A stretch of DNA of 64,000 nucleotides, taken from contig JAPLKI010000007.1 of the NCBI GenBank assembly GCA_026388155.1, positions 1 to 64,000 on the forward strand. Reading direction: 5' to 3'. The first letter of the stretch is position 1. Each line of letters starts with the position of its first letter. Position numbers and translations under genes: made by a program. Below the pieces are notes generated by a model. The model saw only the letters and a list, made by a program, of their open reading frames with translations, was not told where the DNA came from and ran no database searches. This document shows positions 1 through 7,742 of the stretch, piece by piece. This stretch comes from Elusimicrobiota bacterium. Lineage in GTDB: Bacteria; Elusimicrobiota; Elusimicrobia; Elusimicrobiales; UBA9959.

Positions 1-9
1 CAAAAAACA

Positions 10-89
10 CCGGATTTTTTCACATTGTTGTTTTTTTGACATTTTTCCGAATTCCCGCGCGCGCAAAGAATTAAAATTTAGCAGGAATT
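10..89. repeat. left arm of 80-bp perfect inverted repeat
   Basis: These 80 bases are the exact reverse complement of 1790-1869. The two arms enclose the serine recombinase gene. The outer end begins with CCGGA plus a T-run. On the right arm the same bases form the last bases of a tRNA-Ser and its trailing T-run. Identity stops sharply at position 9 on this side and at 1870 on the other. Confidence 0.95.
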
Positions 90-134
90 CCCCCGGATTT
101 TTGAATTCAAACGGCGAGAAGCCCGGAAGTTCGG
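81..134 (-). pseudogene. degenerate remnant of a recombinase 3' end
   Basis: Read on the minus strand, this stretch resembles the 3' coding end of the recombinase gene (about 1729-1798) with substitutions and small gaps; shared blocks include CGAACTTCCGG and CGTTTGAATT. The perfect inverted repeat therefore grades into a diverged one. This suggests a second, inverted and decayed recombinase copy ended here. The alignment was made by eye. Confidence 0.5.
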
Positions 135-183
135 CGCTGGCGCGCCGGGAAGCAAAGCTTCCCGAACCAATCTCTTCCTTAAG

Positions 184-299
184 CGCCGCCAGTAAGGCCG
201 TCTTCGCTTTGCTAAGCCAAGTCGGCCTTACGCGCGGCGGAGAATTGATAGTAGGCCCTTTATGCCGGTTTCGCTTTGCTAAGCCAAACCGGCATAAAG
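184..299. repeat. two hairpins with a shared loop upstream of the recombinase
   Basis: Hairpin 1 has arms 192-200 and 223-231, extended by a CGCCGCC / GGCGG outer stem. Hairpin 2 has arms 258-271 and 286-299 (14 bp, perfect). Both loops contain TTCGCTTTGCTAAGCCAA. Two different stems displaying the same loop suggests a recognition site for the recombinase or a transcript structure. No open frame here is convincing. Confidence 0.7.
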
Positions 300-375
300 C
301 GCAAGGTAAAAGCGAACTTATACAAAACCACACAATAAGGTCAGGAGAACCAGATAATAAGGTAAGGAGAAACTT

Positions 376-1935
376 ATGCAAAACCAAACAATGCGGTATT
401 TCCTTTATGCCAGAAAATCTACAGATGAACCTGACAGACAGATATTGTCCATAGAGGGACAGCTTGCCGAGTTGCGCGAGTATGCCAAAAAGGAAAACCT
501 TATAATCGTAAAGGAATTCATAGAAAGCAAAACCGCCAAGGAGCCTGGCCGCGAGATATTCAATGATATGGTAGCCGCCATAGAGCAGGGCAGCGCACAG
601 GGTATTATTTCCTGGCACCCGGACCGCCTAGCCCGTAATTCCATCGACGGCGGACGCATTGTCTATCTTGTGGACACCGGCAAAATAACAGCTTTGAAGT
701 TCCCTACCTTTTGGTTTGACCCCACGCCGCAGGGTAAGTTTATGCTATCCATAGCTTTCGGCCAGTCAAAGTATTATGTGGACAACCTTTCGGAAAATAT
801 CAGGCGGGGCTTTAGGCAAAAACTTCGCAACGGCATTTGGCCCTGTTGCGCTCCGCTCGGCTACTTAAACGACAAGAATACCCGGACCATCTTGCCGGAT
901 AAAGACCGGGCGGTCTTTATCCGCAAGACTTTTGAGTTGTATGCCTCCGGGGATTATACACTGGCCGAGGTGCGCCGTATTATCAACGGGGTAGGCATGA
1001 AAGGGCGGCATACCGCCCTTTCAACCTCCAATTATCAGTATATGCTCCGTAATCCGGTCTATTACGGCGTTATAAGGTATAAGGGCGAGATTTACGAGGG
1101 CAAGCATGAGCCGATCATCACCAAGGCCCTATTCGACCGCTGCCAAATCGTAATGCTTGATAAAAGTAAGCCTAAGGGCCGCCCTAAATTGAAACCCTAT
1201 ACCTACCGCGGCCTGTTCCGCTGTAAGGAATGCGGTTGCCTTATAACCACGGAAACACAGAAAGGGCATAATTATTTACACTGCACCAAGCGCAAGAAGC
1301 CTTGCGCTGAGCCTTATGTGAGAGAGGAATTGATTGAGGCCCAGATAAAAGGTGAATTAAAAACTGTTTCCTTACCCCCGGCCCTGGCCGCTGGGCTCAT
1401 CTCTATGGCGGAAGAGGAAAGAGCCACATCGGCCCAGGCCGTGGCAGGGACCGTACAAAAGCTGCGATTTGATATTGATATCCTTAATAAACAAATGAAC
1501 GCTCTTTTGGACTTGACCTTAAGCGGGGAAGTGACGCAGGTTGAATATGCCCAAAAGAAGCGTTCATTTATTGAAAAGAAAAGGTATTTACAAGATGATT
1601 TAGCAGCTTTTGAACGGGAGAGTGTAAATCGGTTCGAACCGACCTTGGAGTTTCTTAAAGAGACTATTCACGTCGGAGAACTGGCGGAGAGCGGAAAACC
1701 TGATGAAAACCGGGAAAAGTTGAAAAAGATCGGTTCGAACTTCCGGATTAGCGAGAAGCGGCTGACGTTTGAATTAAAAAAACCGTGGAAATTCCTGCTA
1801 AATTTTAATTCTTTGCGCGCGCGGGAATTCGGAAAAATGTCAAAAAAACAACAATGTGAAAAAATCCGGAGAGGGAGGGATTCGAACCCTCGAAGGCTTG
1901 CGCCTTACAGGTTTTCGAGACCTGCTGTTTCATAA
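376..1935 (+). CDS. large serine recombinase (resolvase/invertase family integrase)
   Basis: A site-specific DNA recombinase using a catalytic serine. The N-terminal resolvase domain carries the YARKST motif (Ser about residue 15) and an RLAR motif near residue 85. A recombinase domain and a zinc ribbon (CKECGC ... CTKRKKPC, about 282-312) follow, then a coiled-coil-like segment (about 345-420). The start at 376 is preceded by AAGGAG. From about residue 472 the frame runs through the right 80-bp inverted repeat and then antisense through tRNA-Ser sequence (about 497-519), so the natural stop has probably been lost and the last ~48 residues are not native. The gene lies next to a truncated tRNA-Ser, a likely integration target. 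The N-terminal catalytic region looks intact; activity is uncertain. Confidence 0.88.
   Translation: MQNQTMRYFLYARKSTDEPDRQILSIEGQLAELREYAKKENLIIVKEFIESKTAKEPGREIFNDMVAAIEQGSAQGIISWHPDRLARNSIDGGRIVYLVDTGKITALKFPTFWFDPTPQGKFMLSIAFGQSKYYVDNLSENIRRGFRQKLRNGIWPCCAPLGYLNDKNTRTILPDKDRAVFIRKTFELYASGDYTLAEVRRIINGVGMKGRHTALSTSNYQYMLRNPVYYGVIRYKGEIYEGKHEPIITKALFDRCQIVMLDKSKPKGRPKLKPYTYRGLFRCKECGCLITTETQKGHNYLHCTKRKKPCAEPYVREELIEAQIKGELKTVSLPPALAAGLISMAEEERATSAQAVAGTVQKLRFDIDILNKQMNALLDLTLSGEVTQVEYAQKKRSFIEKKRYLQDDLAAFERESVNRFEPTLEFLKETIHVGELAESGKPDENREKLKKIGSNFRISEKRLTFELKKPWKFLLNFNSLRAREFGKMSKKQQCEKIRRGRDSNPRRLAPYRFSRPAVS
1790..1869. repeat. right arm of 80-bp perfect inverted repeat
   Basis: Exact reverse complement of 10-89. 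It covers the 3' end of the recombinase frame and stops at the 3' end of the tRNA-Ser remnant, so the tRNA terminator T-run (A-run on this strand) lies inside the arm. Confidence 0.95.
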
Positions 1936-1936
1936 G
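1868..1936 (-). pseudogene. 5'-truncated tRNA-Ser(CGA)
   Basis: On the minus strand the sequence gives an anticodon arm with loop CTCGAAA (anticodon CGA), a serine-type long variable arm (AAGGCGCAAGCCTT), a T arm GAGGGTTCGAATCCCTC and the 3' acceptor strand CCTCTCC plus G. The matching 5' acceptor strand and most of the D arm are missing: similarity ends near 1936 and is replaced by unrelated sequence. The 3' part is nearly the same as that of the intact tRNA-Ser at 12344-12434. It is either an attachment-site scar or a broken tRNA gene. Confidence 0.75.
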
Positions 1937-2010
1937 GTAGACGCCCGGCGCTCTACGAGGGGAACGAAGTTCCCCTTCGTCGTTCGTTATGCCGCCTTCG
2001 GCGGCCCACT

Positions 2011-2060
2011 CACTGTGACTCTGGCCTGTCGCGGGCCTATGGCGCTGTCCGCGACTGAAC
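2011..2060 (-). repeat. dispersed repeat, copy related to 22788-22833
   Basis: The minus strand reads TCAGTCGCGGACAGCGCCA, then AGGCCCGCGACAGG after one variable base. The same order occurs at 22788-22833. It lies in the gap 1936-2185, which holds a short GGGGAACG/CGTTCCCC hairpin near 1960 and no gene that I can support. Confidence 0.7.
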
Positions 2061-2185
2061 CCCTCTTATAAGGTACCTGTGCTCACTACGAAGGTATTCG
2101 CACGGGCTTATCATACCGCTTTTGTTCACCGTAATGGCGAAACTGCGCTTTTTAATTATACAAAATAAGAAAATATCGCCGGGGG

Positions 2186-2971
2186 TTACTGGATTATAAA
2201 ACTTCGCATGGAAATACTGGCATTCTGCATCGATTCGTGCAGGAATGAAATTTGTTCATCTGTGTCTTTAAGGGCCAGGGCGTAAAGCATCGGCAGGTAA
2301 TGTTCATTGGTCGGCACGGCGTATTGTGAGAGTTCGCCCCACTTTGAGTAGTTGATCAGGGCTTCGTGGTCGTTGTTTTCCAGACATTCCTTAGCTTTAG
2401 CGTCAAATTCAACTGCCCACGGGTATGGCTCGGCTTTTTCCTCAAAATCCATAATCCTCAGATTATGGACTATGTTCCCGCTTCCGATTATCAGCGCCCC
2501 GCGCTCCCTTAATGGCGCAAGCGCGCGGCCCAGGTCGTAGTGCGCCCGCGGGCTCTTGGTTATATCCAGGCTTAATTCCAAAACCGGCACGTCGGCTTTT
2601 GGCAAAAGATGCTTCAGCACGGCCCAAGCCGCGTGGTCTATGCCCCGCTTTCCGTCCGGAGTTATTTTAACTTTATGCGTACTCTCCGCAACAAGAGCCG
2701 CGTGGACGGGCGAGCCCGGCGCGGCATACTTGAAATTGTACAGGCTGTCGGGAAAGCCGTAAAAATCGTATATCTGCTCGAGATTTTTTCCTGAAGTTAC
2801 AAAAGTTCCGTTCGTAAGCCAATGGGCCGAAACGACCAGCACGCATTCCGGTTTGGCCAGCGTTTTTGAAAATGCGGCAAGGTCCCTGGTATAGGCATTG
2901 TCAGCCAAAACGTTCATGGGCGACCCATGGCCGATAAAAATAGCCGGTGTTTTTTTAGCGTGTTTTGTCAT
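2186..2971 (-). CDS. ygiD: extradiol ring-cleavage dioxygenase-like protein (DODA/YgiD family)
   Basis: 261 residues, the usual length for the class III extradiol dioxygenase family that includes 4,5-DOPA dioxygenase. The N-terminus has the family signature IFIGHGSP, followed by VVSAHW (second metal-binding His region), GIDHAAW (about residue 115) and SGNIVHNLR (about 165). These supply the histidines expected for a non-haem metal site. It probably acts on a catechol-type substrate in the cytosol; the true substrate cannot be told from sequence. The gene is divergent from prfC with about 120 bases between start codons. The ATG at 2969-2971 fits the family start. Confidence 0.85.
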   Translation of the reverse strand: MTKHAKKTPAIFIGHGSPMNVLADNAYTRDLAAFSKTLAKPECVLVVSAHWLTNGTFVTSGKNLEQIYDFYGFPDSLYNFKYAAPGSPVHAALVAESTHKVKITPDGKRGIDHAAWAVLKHLLPKADVPVLELSLDITKSPRAHYDLGRALAPLRERGALIIGSGNIVHNLRIMDFEEKAEPYPWAVEFDAKAKECLENNDHEALINYSKWGELSQYAVPTNEHYLPMLYALALKDTDEQISFLHESMQNASISMRSFIIQ

Positions 2972-3089
2972 AACAAAGATTTTAGCAAAACACGGGTTTG
3001 AAGCGATAATGAACCCGGTTTCAGTCCGGCTTTCATTGGGAGGATGCGGTACTTATGTTATAATAAAAAGCGCCGACGGCCTTACAACA

Positions 3090-4691
3090 ATGACGACTGA
3101 CAATCAAATTTCCAGACGGCGCACCTTCGCCATTATCTCTCATCCCGACGCGGGCAAAACCACGCTTACCGAGAAACTTTTGCTTTACGGCGGCGCAGTG
3201 CAGCTGGCCGGGTCCGTTACCGCCCGCAGAAACCAGCAAAACACCACTTCCGACTGGATGGAACTTGAAAAAAAGCGCGGCATATCCATCAGCTCAACCG
3301 TGCTTCAGTTTGAATACCGCGATTTTTACATAAACCTGCTGGATACTCCCGGCCACAGGGACTTTTCCGAAGATACTTACCGCGTTTTGATGGCCGTGGA
3401 CGCGGCAATAATGGTCCTTGACGCCGGCAAGGGTATTGAGAGCCAGACGCTCAAGCTTTTTGAGATCTGCCGCCTGCGACAGATACCTATTTTCACTTTC
3501 ATAAACAAGCTGGACAGGCCCTCAAAGGACTCTTTGGAATTGCTGGATGAAATAGAAAAGTCGCTCCAACTCCATGTTTTTCCCGTCAACCTGCCGCTTG
3601 GCTCCGGCCAGGATTTTAAGGGCGTTTATGACCGCCGCCTTAAACAGGTGCATTTTTTTGAGCGAGTCCCCGGCGGCGCTTTCCGCGCGCCGGTAACCGT
3701 TCTGGACCGCTTTGACGAAGAGGTGTTGGCAAGGCTTGACGCTATCACCCGAAAGCGGGTTATTGAAGAAATTTCGGTGTTGGACCACGCCGGAGAACCG
3801 TTTGACGCCAAGGCGGTGCTTGCCGGAGATATGACGCCGGTGTTTTTCGGGAGCGCCATGAATAATTTCGGCGTGCAGATGCTGCTGGACGGCTTTCTTG
3901 AACTCTCGCCTCCGCCCCGCCCACAAAAAACCTTGTCCGGCAATATTTTGCCGGAGGACCCGCGGTTTTCCGGTTTTATTTTCAAGATCCAGTCCAACAT
4001 GGACCCGAAGCACAGGGATCAGATAGCTTTTTTAAGGGTGTGTTCGGGGGTGTTTCAAAGAGATATGCGGGTTTTGCACTCGCGCAGCGGCAAGAGCGTC
4101 CGGCTTTCAAGCTCGCACAAGCTTTTCGGCAGGAGCCGCGAAACCGTAAACGAAGCGTATCCCGGAGATGTTATAGGCATAGTGGGACATTCGGAATTCC
4201 GCATCGGCGACACGCTCACTGATGACGCTTCCATAGTTTACAAGGAAGTTCCGCGCTTCCCGCCGGAACATTTCGCGTTCCTTCACTGTTCAAACACGAT
4301 ACAGTTTAAAAAGTTTCAAACCGGCCTGGAGCAGCTTCTGCAGGAGGGCGTGGTGCAGGTATTTTCGTTTGGGGACGGCGCCCGGCGTCTTCCGCTTTTG
4401 GGAGCCGTGGGCCCGCTGCAGTTCGAGGTTTTGCAGCACAGACTGCAATTTGAATATGGGGCCGAAACCCGCCTTGAAGCCGCCCCCTGGAACATAGCCC
4501 GCTGGGCGGTTAAAACTCCGACTGAAGTTTTGGATGCGGCGACGCTCCCTTCCGGCTCCCGCCGGGCGCAGGACGCGAAAGGCAACACGGTCCTGCTGTT
4601 CCCCAAAGAATGGGAATGCGCATACTTCCTTAAGAACAACCCGAAGATCACCCTCTCAAAACTGCCCCCGGAAGCCCAGAAAACGCCCTGA
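3090..4691 (+). CDS. prfC: peptide chain release factor 3
   Basis: A GTPase that recycles release factors 1 and 2 from terminated ribosomes. From the ATG at 3090 the protein is about 533 residues, normal for RF3. It begins MTTDNQISRRRTF and then shows the G1 loop SHPDAGKTT, the G3 motif DTPGHRDFSEDTYR and G4 NKLD, all typical of RF3/EF-G GTPases. The reading frame is open further upstream, but those codons lie in the divergent promoter region and show no family similarity. The C-terminal half has the expected beta-barrel and RF3 domain (GPLQFEVLQHRL). The lasso cluster starts about 200 bases downstream on the same strand. Confidence 0.95.
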   Translation: MTTDNQISRRRTFAIISHPDAGKTTLTEKLLLYGGAVQLAGSVTARRNQQNTTSDWMELEKKRGISISSTVLQFEYRDFYINLLDTPGHRDFSEDTYRVLMAVDAAIMVLDAGKGIESQTLKLFEICRLRQIPIFTFINKLDRPSKDSLELLDEIEKSLQLHVFPVNLPLGSGQDFKGVYDRRLKQVHFFERVPGGAFRAPVTVLDRFDEEVLARLDAITRKRVIEEISVLDHAGEPFDAKAVLAGDMTPVFFGSAMNNFGVQMLLDGFLELSPPPRPQKTLSGNILPEDPRFSGFIFKIQSNMDPKHRDQIAFLRVCSGVFQRDMRVLHSRSGKSVRLSSSHKLFGRSRETVNEAYPGDVIGIVGHSEFRIGDTLTDDASIVYKEVPRFPPEHFAFLHCSNTIQFKKFQTGLEQLLQEGVVQVFSFGDGARRLPLLGAVGPLQFEVLQHRLQFEYGAETRLEAAPWNIARWAVKTPTEVLDAATLPSGSRRAQDAKGNTVLLFPKEWECAYFLKNNPKITLSKLPPEAQKTP

Positions 4692-4887
4692 TTTTATTTA
4701 CAAACGTGAACAATAGCCTTTTTAACCGTGGCACACTGGATTATAAAGTAAATAACCTGACTTTGGGGATATAATTCAGATTGCGATGAGAACTCGGGGT
4801 CCCAGTCAAAAATCATCAATTTGCTAAAATATCTACGCACATATTCTTTTAACAGTGACATTTAAAATCCATGTTGCCGGGATTACT
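4692..4887 (+). promoter_or_regulatory. intergenic region with candidate lasso-cluster promoter
   Basis: A good -10 hexamer TATAAT lies at 4770-4775, about 113 bases before the ATG at 4888. I see no convincing -35 hexamer at normal spacing and no strong intrinsic terminator for prfC. The assignment rests on the -10 box and on position only. Confidence 0.35.
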
Positions 4888-5193
4888 ATGACAAAAAAAG
4901 AGAAACCAACAGACCTTAAAAAAGAGTTTATCCGCAATACGGATATTTTGGCGTCGCCTATTCAGGAAGAGTTGGTAATGTTCGATGTGGAGGCCGGGAA
5001 ATATTTTAGCCTCAATGGGATGGCCGCCGTTATCTGGCGGCATCTGGGGACCCCCGTAACCGTTGAGGCGCTGTGCACTGAGTTGCAGAAAAATTTTGAC
5101 GTCTCTGCCGAGCGGTGCAAACAGGAAGTCGCGGCCTTTGTATCGGAACTGGAGGCCAAGGGCCTGATACGGACGCTGGAGCCGGAAAAATGA
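4888..5193 (+). CDS. lasso peptide B1 protein: PqqD-type RiPP recognition element
   Basis: 101 residues. PqqD-like proteins hold the leader of a ribosomal peptide and present it to the processing enzymes. Visible PqqD features are FDVEAGKYFSLNGMAAVIW, a typical beta-strand and helix entry (about residues 32-50), and a C-terminal helical part ending FVSELEAKGLI. In split-B lasso clusters this is the B1 protein, working with the B2 protease (here 10833-11312). The ATG at 4888 is preferred over a GTG 33 bases upstream because PqqD similarity begins shortly after it. It is the first gene of the cluster, 71 bases before the cyclase. Confidence 0.9.
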   Translation: MTKKEKPTDLKKEFIRNTDILASPIQEELVMFDVEAGKYFSLNGMAAVIWRHLGTPVTVEALCTELQKNFDVSAERCKQEVAAFVSELEAKGLIRTLEPEK

Positions 5194-5264
5194 CGGGTGC
5201 GTAGATTCAAAGACGGGATTCACACGGAATTAGACCATATCATCAGGAGAGAAATTACGTCAAC

Positions 5265-7199
5265 ATGAGCGCCATTTTTGGTCTGATCTATCTAGATGGA
5301 AGGCCCGTCACGCCGGAGCGTTTGGAAATAATGCGCCGCGCCCTGAAAGGCTGGGGGCCCGACGGTATCGTCAGCCGCATTAAGGGCTGTGCCGGGATGG
5401 GTTATGCCAACCTTCACACCACGCCTGAAGCCAGGTATGAAACGATGCCCTGGGAGGATCCGGATTCGGGGATCCTTATTACCGCCGCCGCCCGACTGGA
5501 CAATCGGGACGAGCTCTGCGATCTTTTCCACATCCCCGCACCCGAGCGGCCCGCCGTCCCGGACGGCCGCCTGGTCGCGCTGGCTTTCAGCCGCTGGGGG
5601 GACGACACACCCTCCCGCCTGTTCGGCGATTGGTCCTTTGCCGCCTGGGACCAGGCGCAACGCCGCCTATTTGTCGCCCGGGATCAGCTGGGGAATACGG
5701 GACTCTTTTACTGTCACAAGCATCCCTTCTTCGCTTTCGCCTCATCGCCCCAGGCGATTCTTACCTTACCCGAATTTTCCGTTAAACTAGATGAATGGCA
5801 GCTCGCCCGTTATCTAGTAATCTTCCCCGGCGCGGAGAAGGGATGGTCCCACACCTTCTGGGAGGATGTCCGTTCCCTCTTGCCCGCCCACAGCATGACC
5901 GTAACGCCCCAAACCCTGCAGCTCCGGAAATACTGGCGCATCGACGATGCCCCGGTCGTCCGCCTGGGTTCCGACAAAGACTATATGGAAGGGTTCATGG
6001 ACCATTTCCGGCGGGCCGTACGCGTACGGCTGCGCTCCGACAGGCCCATCGGGACCACATTGAGCGCCGGCCTGGATTCCGGTTCCGTCACGGCACTTGC
6101 GGCGGAAGCTCTGCAGGGCGCGGGGCAAACGCTGGCTGCCTTCACTTCCGTTCCCCTTTATCCGGCGGAACATCTGGTTCCCGGCGCCCTGGCCGATGAA
6201 TGGCCCCTGGCCCGCACGGTGGCTGAAAAGTATAAAAATATCCGGCATATTCCTATCAATGCCTCCGGCGTCTCCCCTGTCGGAGCCATCCGCGACAGTC
6301 TTGATGTGTTCGGCTGCCCCCTGCATGCGGCAGGCAACCTGTACTGGCTTCAGGCAATAACCAGCGAAGCCAGGCGTCAGGAGCTTGGTGTGCTGCTGAC
6401 GGGACAAATGGGCAACGGTACGGTCTCCTGGAGCGGCGGGAGGAACCGGATATTCTTTCTGCTTGCCGGCAGGCACTGGGATGAAGGGTTCAGCGCCTTG
6501 CGGACTTATCGGCAAAGAGAGGGCTGCTCCTGGTACCGGACTATGCGCCGCCATTTGTTGAGCCCCCTGCTGGGTCCCCTGTGGCGCAGACGACGGCTAT
6601 TTGTTCACCCCTCAAAACAGCCCTGGGGCGAATACAGCGCCATACTTCCGGCTTTTGCAAGGAGGATGGATCTTCAGGCGGCCATGCGCCGGGAGGATCA
6701 CGACCCGTTCTTTGCGGCACCCATGTCCCCCGAACAGGAACGGCGCCTGACCATCGAACAAAACTCGCCCGGGCTGTACATACACCACGGGCTTGGCGCG
6801 GCGGCCGGACTGGATGTCAGGGACCCCACTGCCGATGTCCGTCTGCTTATGTTCTGCCTTGGCGTACCCGAAGAAAAACACAGCAGCGGCGGCGGAGAGC
6901 GCATGCTGCTGCGTCGGGCCATGTGCGCGCTGCCGGACGAGGTGCGCTGGAATACTGCGCGGGGAAAGCAGGCGGCCGATGTGGGAAGGCGACTACTGGA
7001 TCACCGGGAAGAAATGGAGGAGGAACTGCAGGCACTGGCATCACACCGCTCGGTTCCGGCCTATGTGGACTGCGGCTCCCTGCAAAGCGCCTGGAAAGAG
7101 CTCCAGACGGAGGTTACCCCTCATACGAACCATCGGGCGGCATCGCTGCTCCTGCGTGGCGTTATGGCCGGGCGTTTTATAATGAATTCACTAAACTAA
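5265..7199 (+). CDS. lasso cyclase (asparagine-synthetase-like, C protein)
   Basis: 644 residues, similar to lasso macrolactam synthetases. It would adenylate the side-chain carboxylate of a core Asp and join it to the core N-terminal amine. An N-terminal glutaminase-like domain (about 1-210) starts SAIFG instead of the CGIFG of true asparagine synthetases, so the nucleophilic Cys2 is absent, as is usual in lasso cyclases, which do not use glutamine. The ATP-pyrophosphatase domain has the PP-loop LSAGLDSGS near residue 267. The C-terminus shows the DVRDPTADVRLLMFCLGVP region near residues 505-525, which matches the family. The stop overlaps the segment just before the first precursor, suggesting co-transcription. 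Confidence 0.93.
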   Translation: MSAIFGLIYLDGRPVTPERLEIMRRALKGWGPDGIVSRIKGCAGMGYANLHTTPEARYETMPWEDPDSGILITAAARLDNRDELCDLFHIPAPERPAVPDGRLVALAFSRWGDDTPSRLFGDWSFAAWDQAQRRLFVARDQLGNTGLFYCHKHPFFAFASSPQAILTLPEFSVKLDEWQLARYLVIFPGAEKGWSHTFWEDVRSLLPAHSMTVTPQTLQLRKYWRIDDAPVVRLGSDKDYMEGFMDHFRRAVRVRLRSDRPIGTTLSAGLDSGSVTALAAEALQGAGQTLAAFTSVPLYPAEHLVPGALADEWPLARTVAEKYKNIRHIPINASGVSPVGAIRDSLDVFGCPLHAAGNLYWLQAITSEARRQELGVLLTGQMGNGTVSWSGGRNRIFFLLAGRHWDEGFSALRTYRQREGCSWYRTMRRHLLSPLLGPLWRRRRLFVHPSKQPWGEYSAILPAFARRMDLQAAMRREDHDPFFAAPMSPEQERRLTIEQNSPGLYIHHGLGAAAGLDVRDPTADVRLLMFCLGVPEEKHSSGGGERMLLRRAMCALPDEVRWNTARGKQAADVGRRLLDHREEMEEELQALASHRSVPAYVDCGSLQSAWKELQTEVTPHTNHRAASLLLRGVMAGRFIMNSLN

Positions 7200-7217
7200 A
7201 TGAATAGAGGAGGAAAC

Positions 7218-7394
7218 ATGAAAAATAATGATAAGAACGGAAAAGGAATGAAACGGCGGGTAGATTCCTCTAAAGCGGTAGACAACAAATCCATCAAGAA
7301 GCAGTGGCAAACACCTGAGATCATTGAAGAGGATGTCCGGAAAACCGAATCCGGTAGTGGGATCGCTAAGACGGATGCGGGGATTTATTCATAG
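7218..7394 (+). CDS. lasso peptide precursor 1
   Basis: 58 residues starting at the ATG at 7218, behind a strong GAGGAGG ribosome site. The leader contains KKQWQTPEIIEEDVRKTE. W, P and I lie in the register of the YxxPxL leader motif read by PqqD-type B1 proteins, and a Thr lies near the leader-core junction as in other lasso precursors. If that Thr is at -2, the core is SGSGIAKTDAGIYS, giving a ring between Ser1 and Asp9 and a five-residue tail. Cleavage one residue later would give Gly1 to Asp8. The C-terminal Ser fits the kinase in this cluster. The leader is almost identical to precursor 2, while the cores differ. Confidence 0.88.
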   Translation: MKNNDKNGKGMKRRVDSSKAVDNKSIKKQWQTPEIIEEDVRKTESGSGIAKTDAGIYS

Positions 7395-7397
7395 GTG

Positions 7398-7431
7398 TCA
7401 AATGTAAAGGTATTTATGCGACACTACACTA
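7398..7431 (+). repeat. solo copy of the terminal repeat of the 268-bp element
   Basis: 34 bases between the two precursors match the right terminal repeat of the element at 21613-21880 at 28 of 34 positions by eye, including ACACTACACTA at the end. No internal element sequence is present. It could be an excision scar, or a recombination site that took part in the precursor duplication. Confidence 0.6.
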
Positions 7432-7451
7432 GAGACTATGGAGATTAAAAC

Positions 7452-7631
7452 ATGAAAAATATTGACAAAAACAGTAAAGGAATGAAACAGCGGATAGATT
7501 CTCCTAAAGCGGCGGATGATAAATCCCTCAAGAAACAGTGGCAAACGCCTGAAATTATTGAAGAGGATGTCCGGAAAACTGAAGTCTCCATTAATGGGGG
7601 GAAGGGTGCGGATCTGGGGTCCTATTCATAA
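7452..7631 (+). CDS. lasso peptide precursor 2
   Basis: 59 residues with ATG at 7452 and GGAG eight bases upstream. The leader repeats KKQWQTPEIIEEDVRKTE of precursor 1 exactly; the earlier part differs at several positions. The sequence after the conserved leader is VSINGGKGADLGSYS. With Thr at -2 the Asp would be core residue 10, outside the usual 7-9. If cleavage is after Val, core Ser1 to Asp9 gives a standard nine-residue ring. The peptide ends YS like precursor 1, so both could be phosphorylated at the C-terminal Ser. It is clearly a tandem duplicate with a diversified core. Confidence 0.85.
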   Translation: MKNIDKNSKGMKQRIDSPKAADDKSLKKQWQTPEIIEEDVRKTEVSINGGKGADLGSYS

Positions 7632-7742
7632 TAATACGCTCCCTTACAGGAGATTACATCTGACAACGCGACTGTCTCAATATTGCAGTCCGGAAGTTCA
7701 AAAACGGGATAATACCCCGAAGGATTCGTGATAAGGGAAGAA

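Noticed and set aside
1856-2071. Open frame of 71 codons over the tRNA-Ser remnant
   Set aside because: It is an antisense read of tRNA sequence and repeat DNA, a well-known spurious frame.
3522-4013. 163-codon minus-strand frame inside prfC
   Set aside because: It lies fully opposite a strongly conserved GTPase gene and shows no motif or ribosome site.
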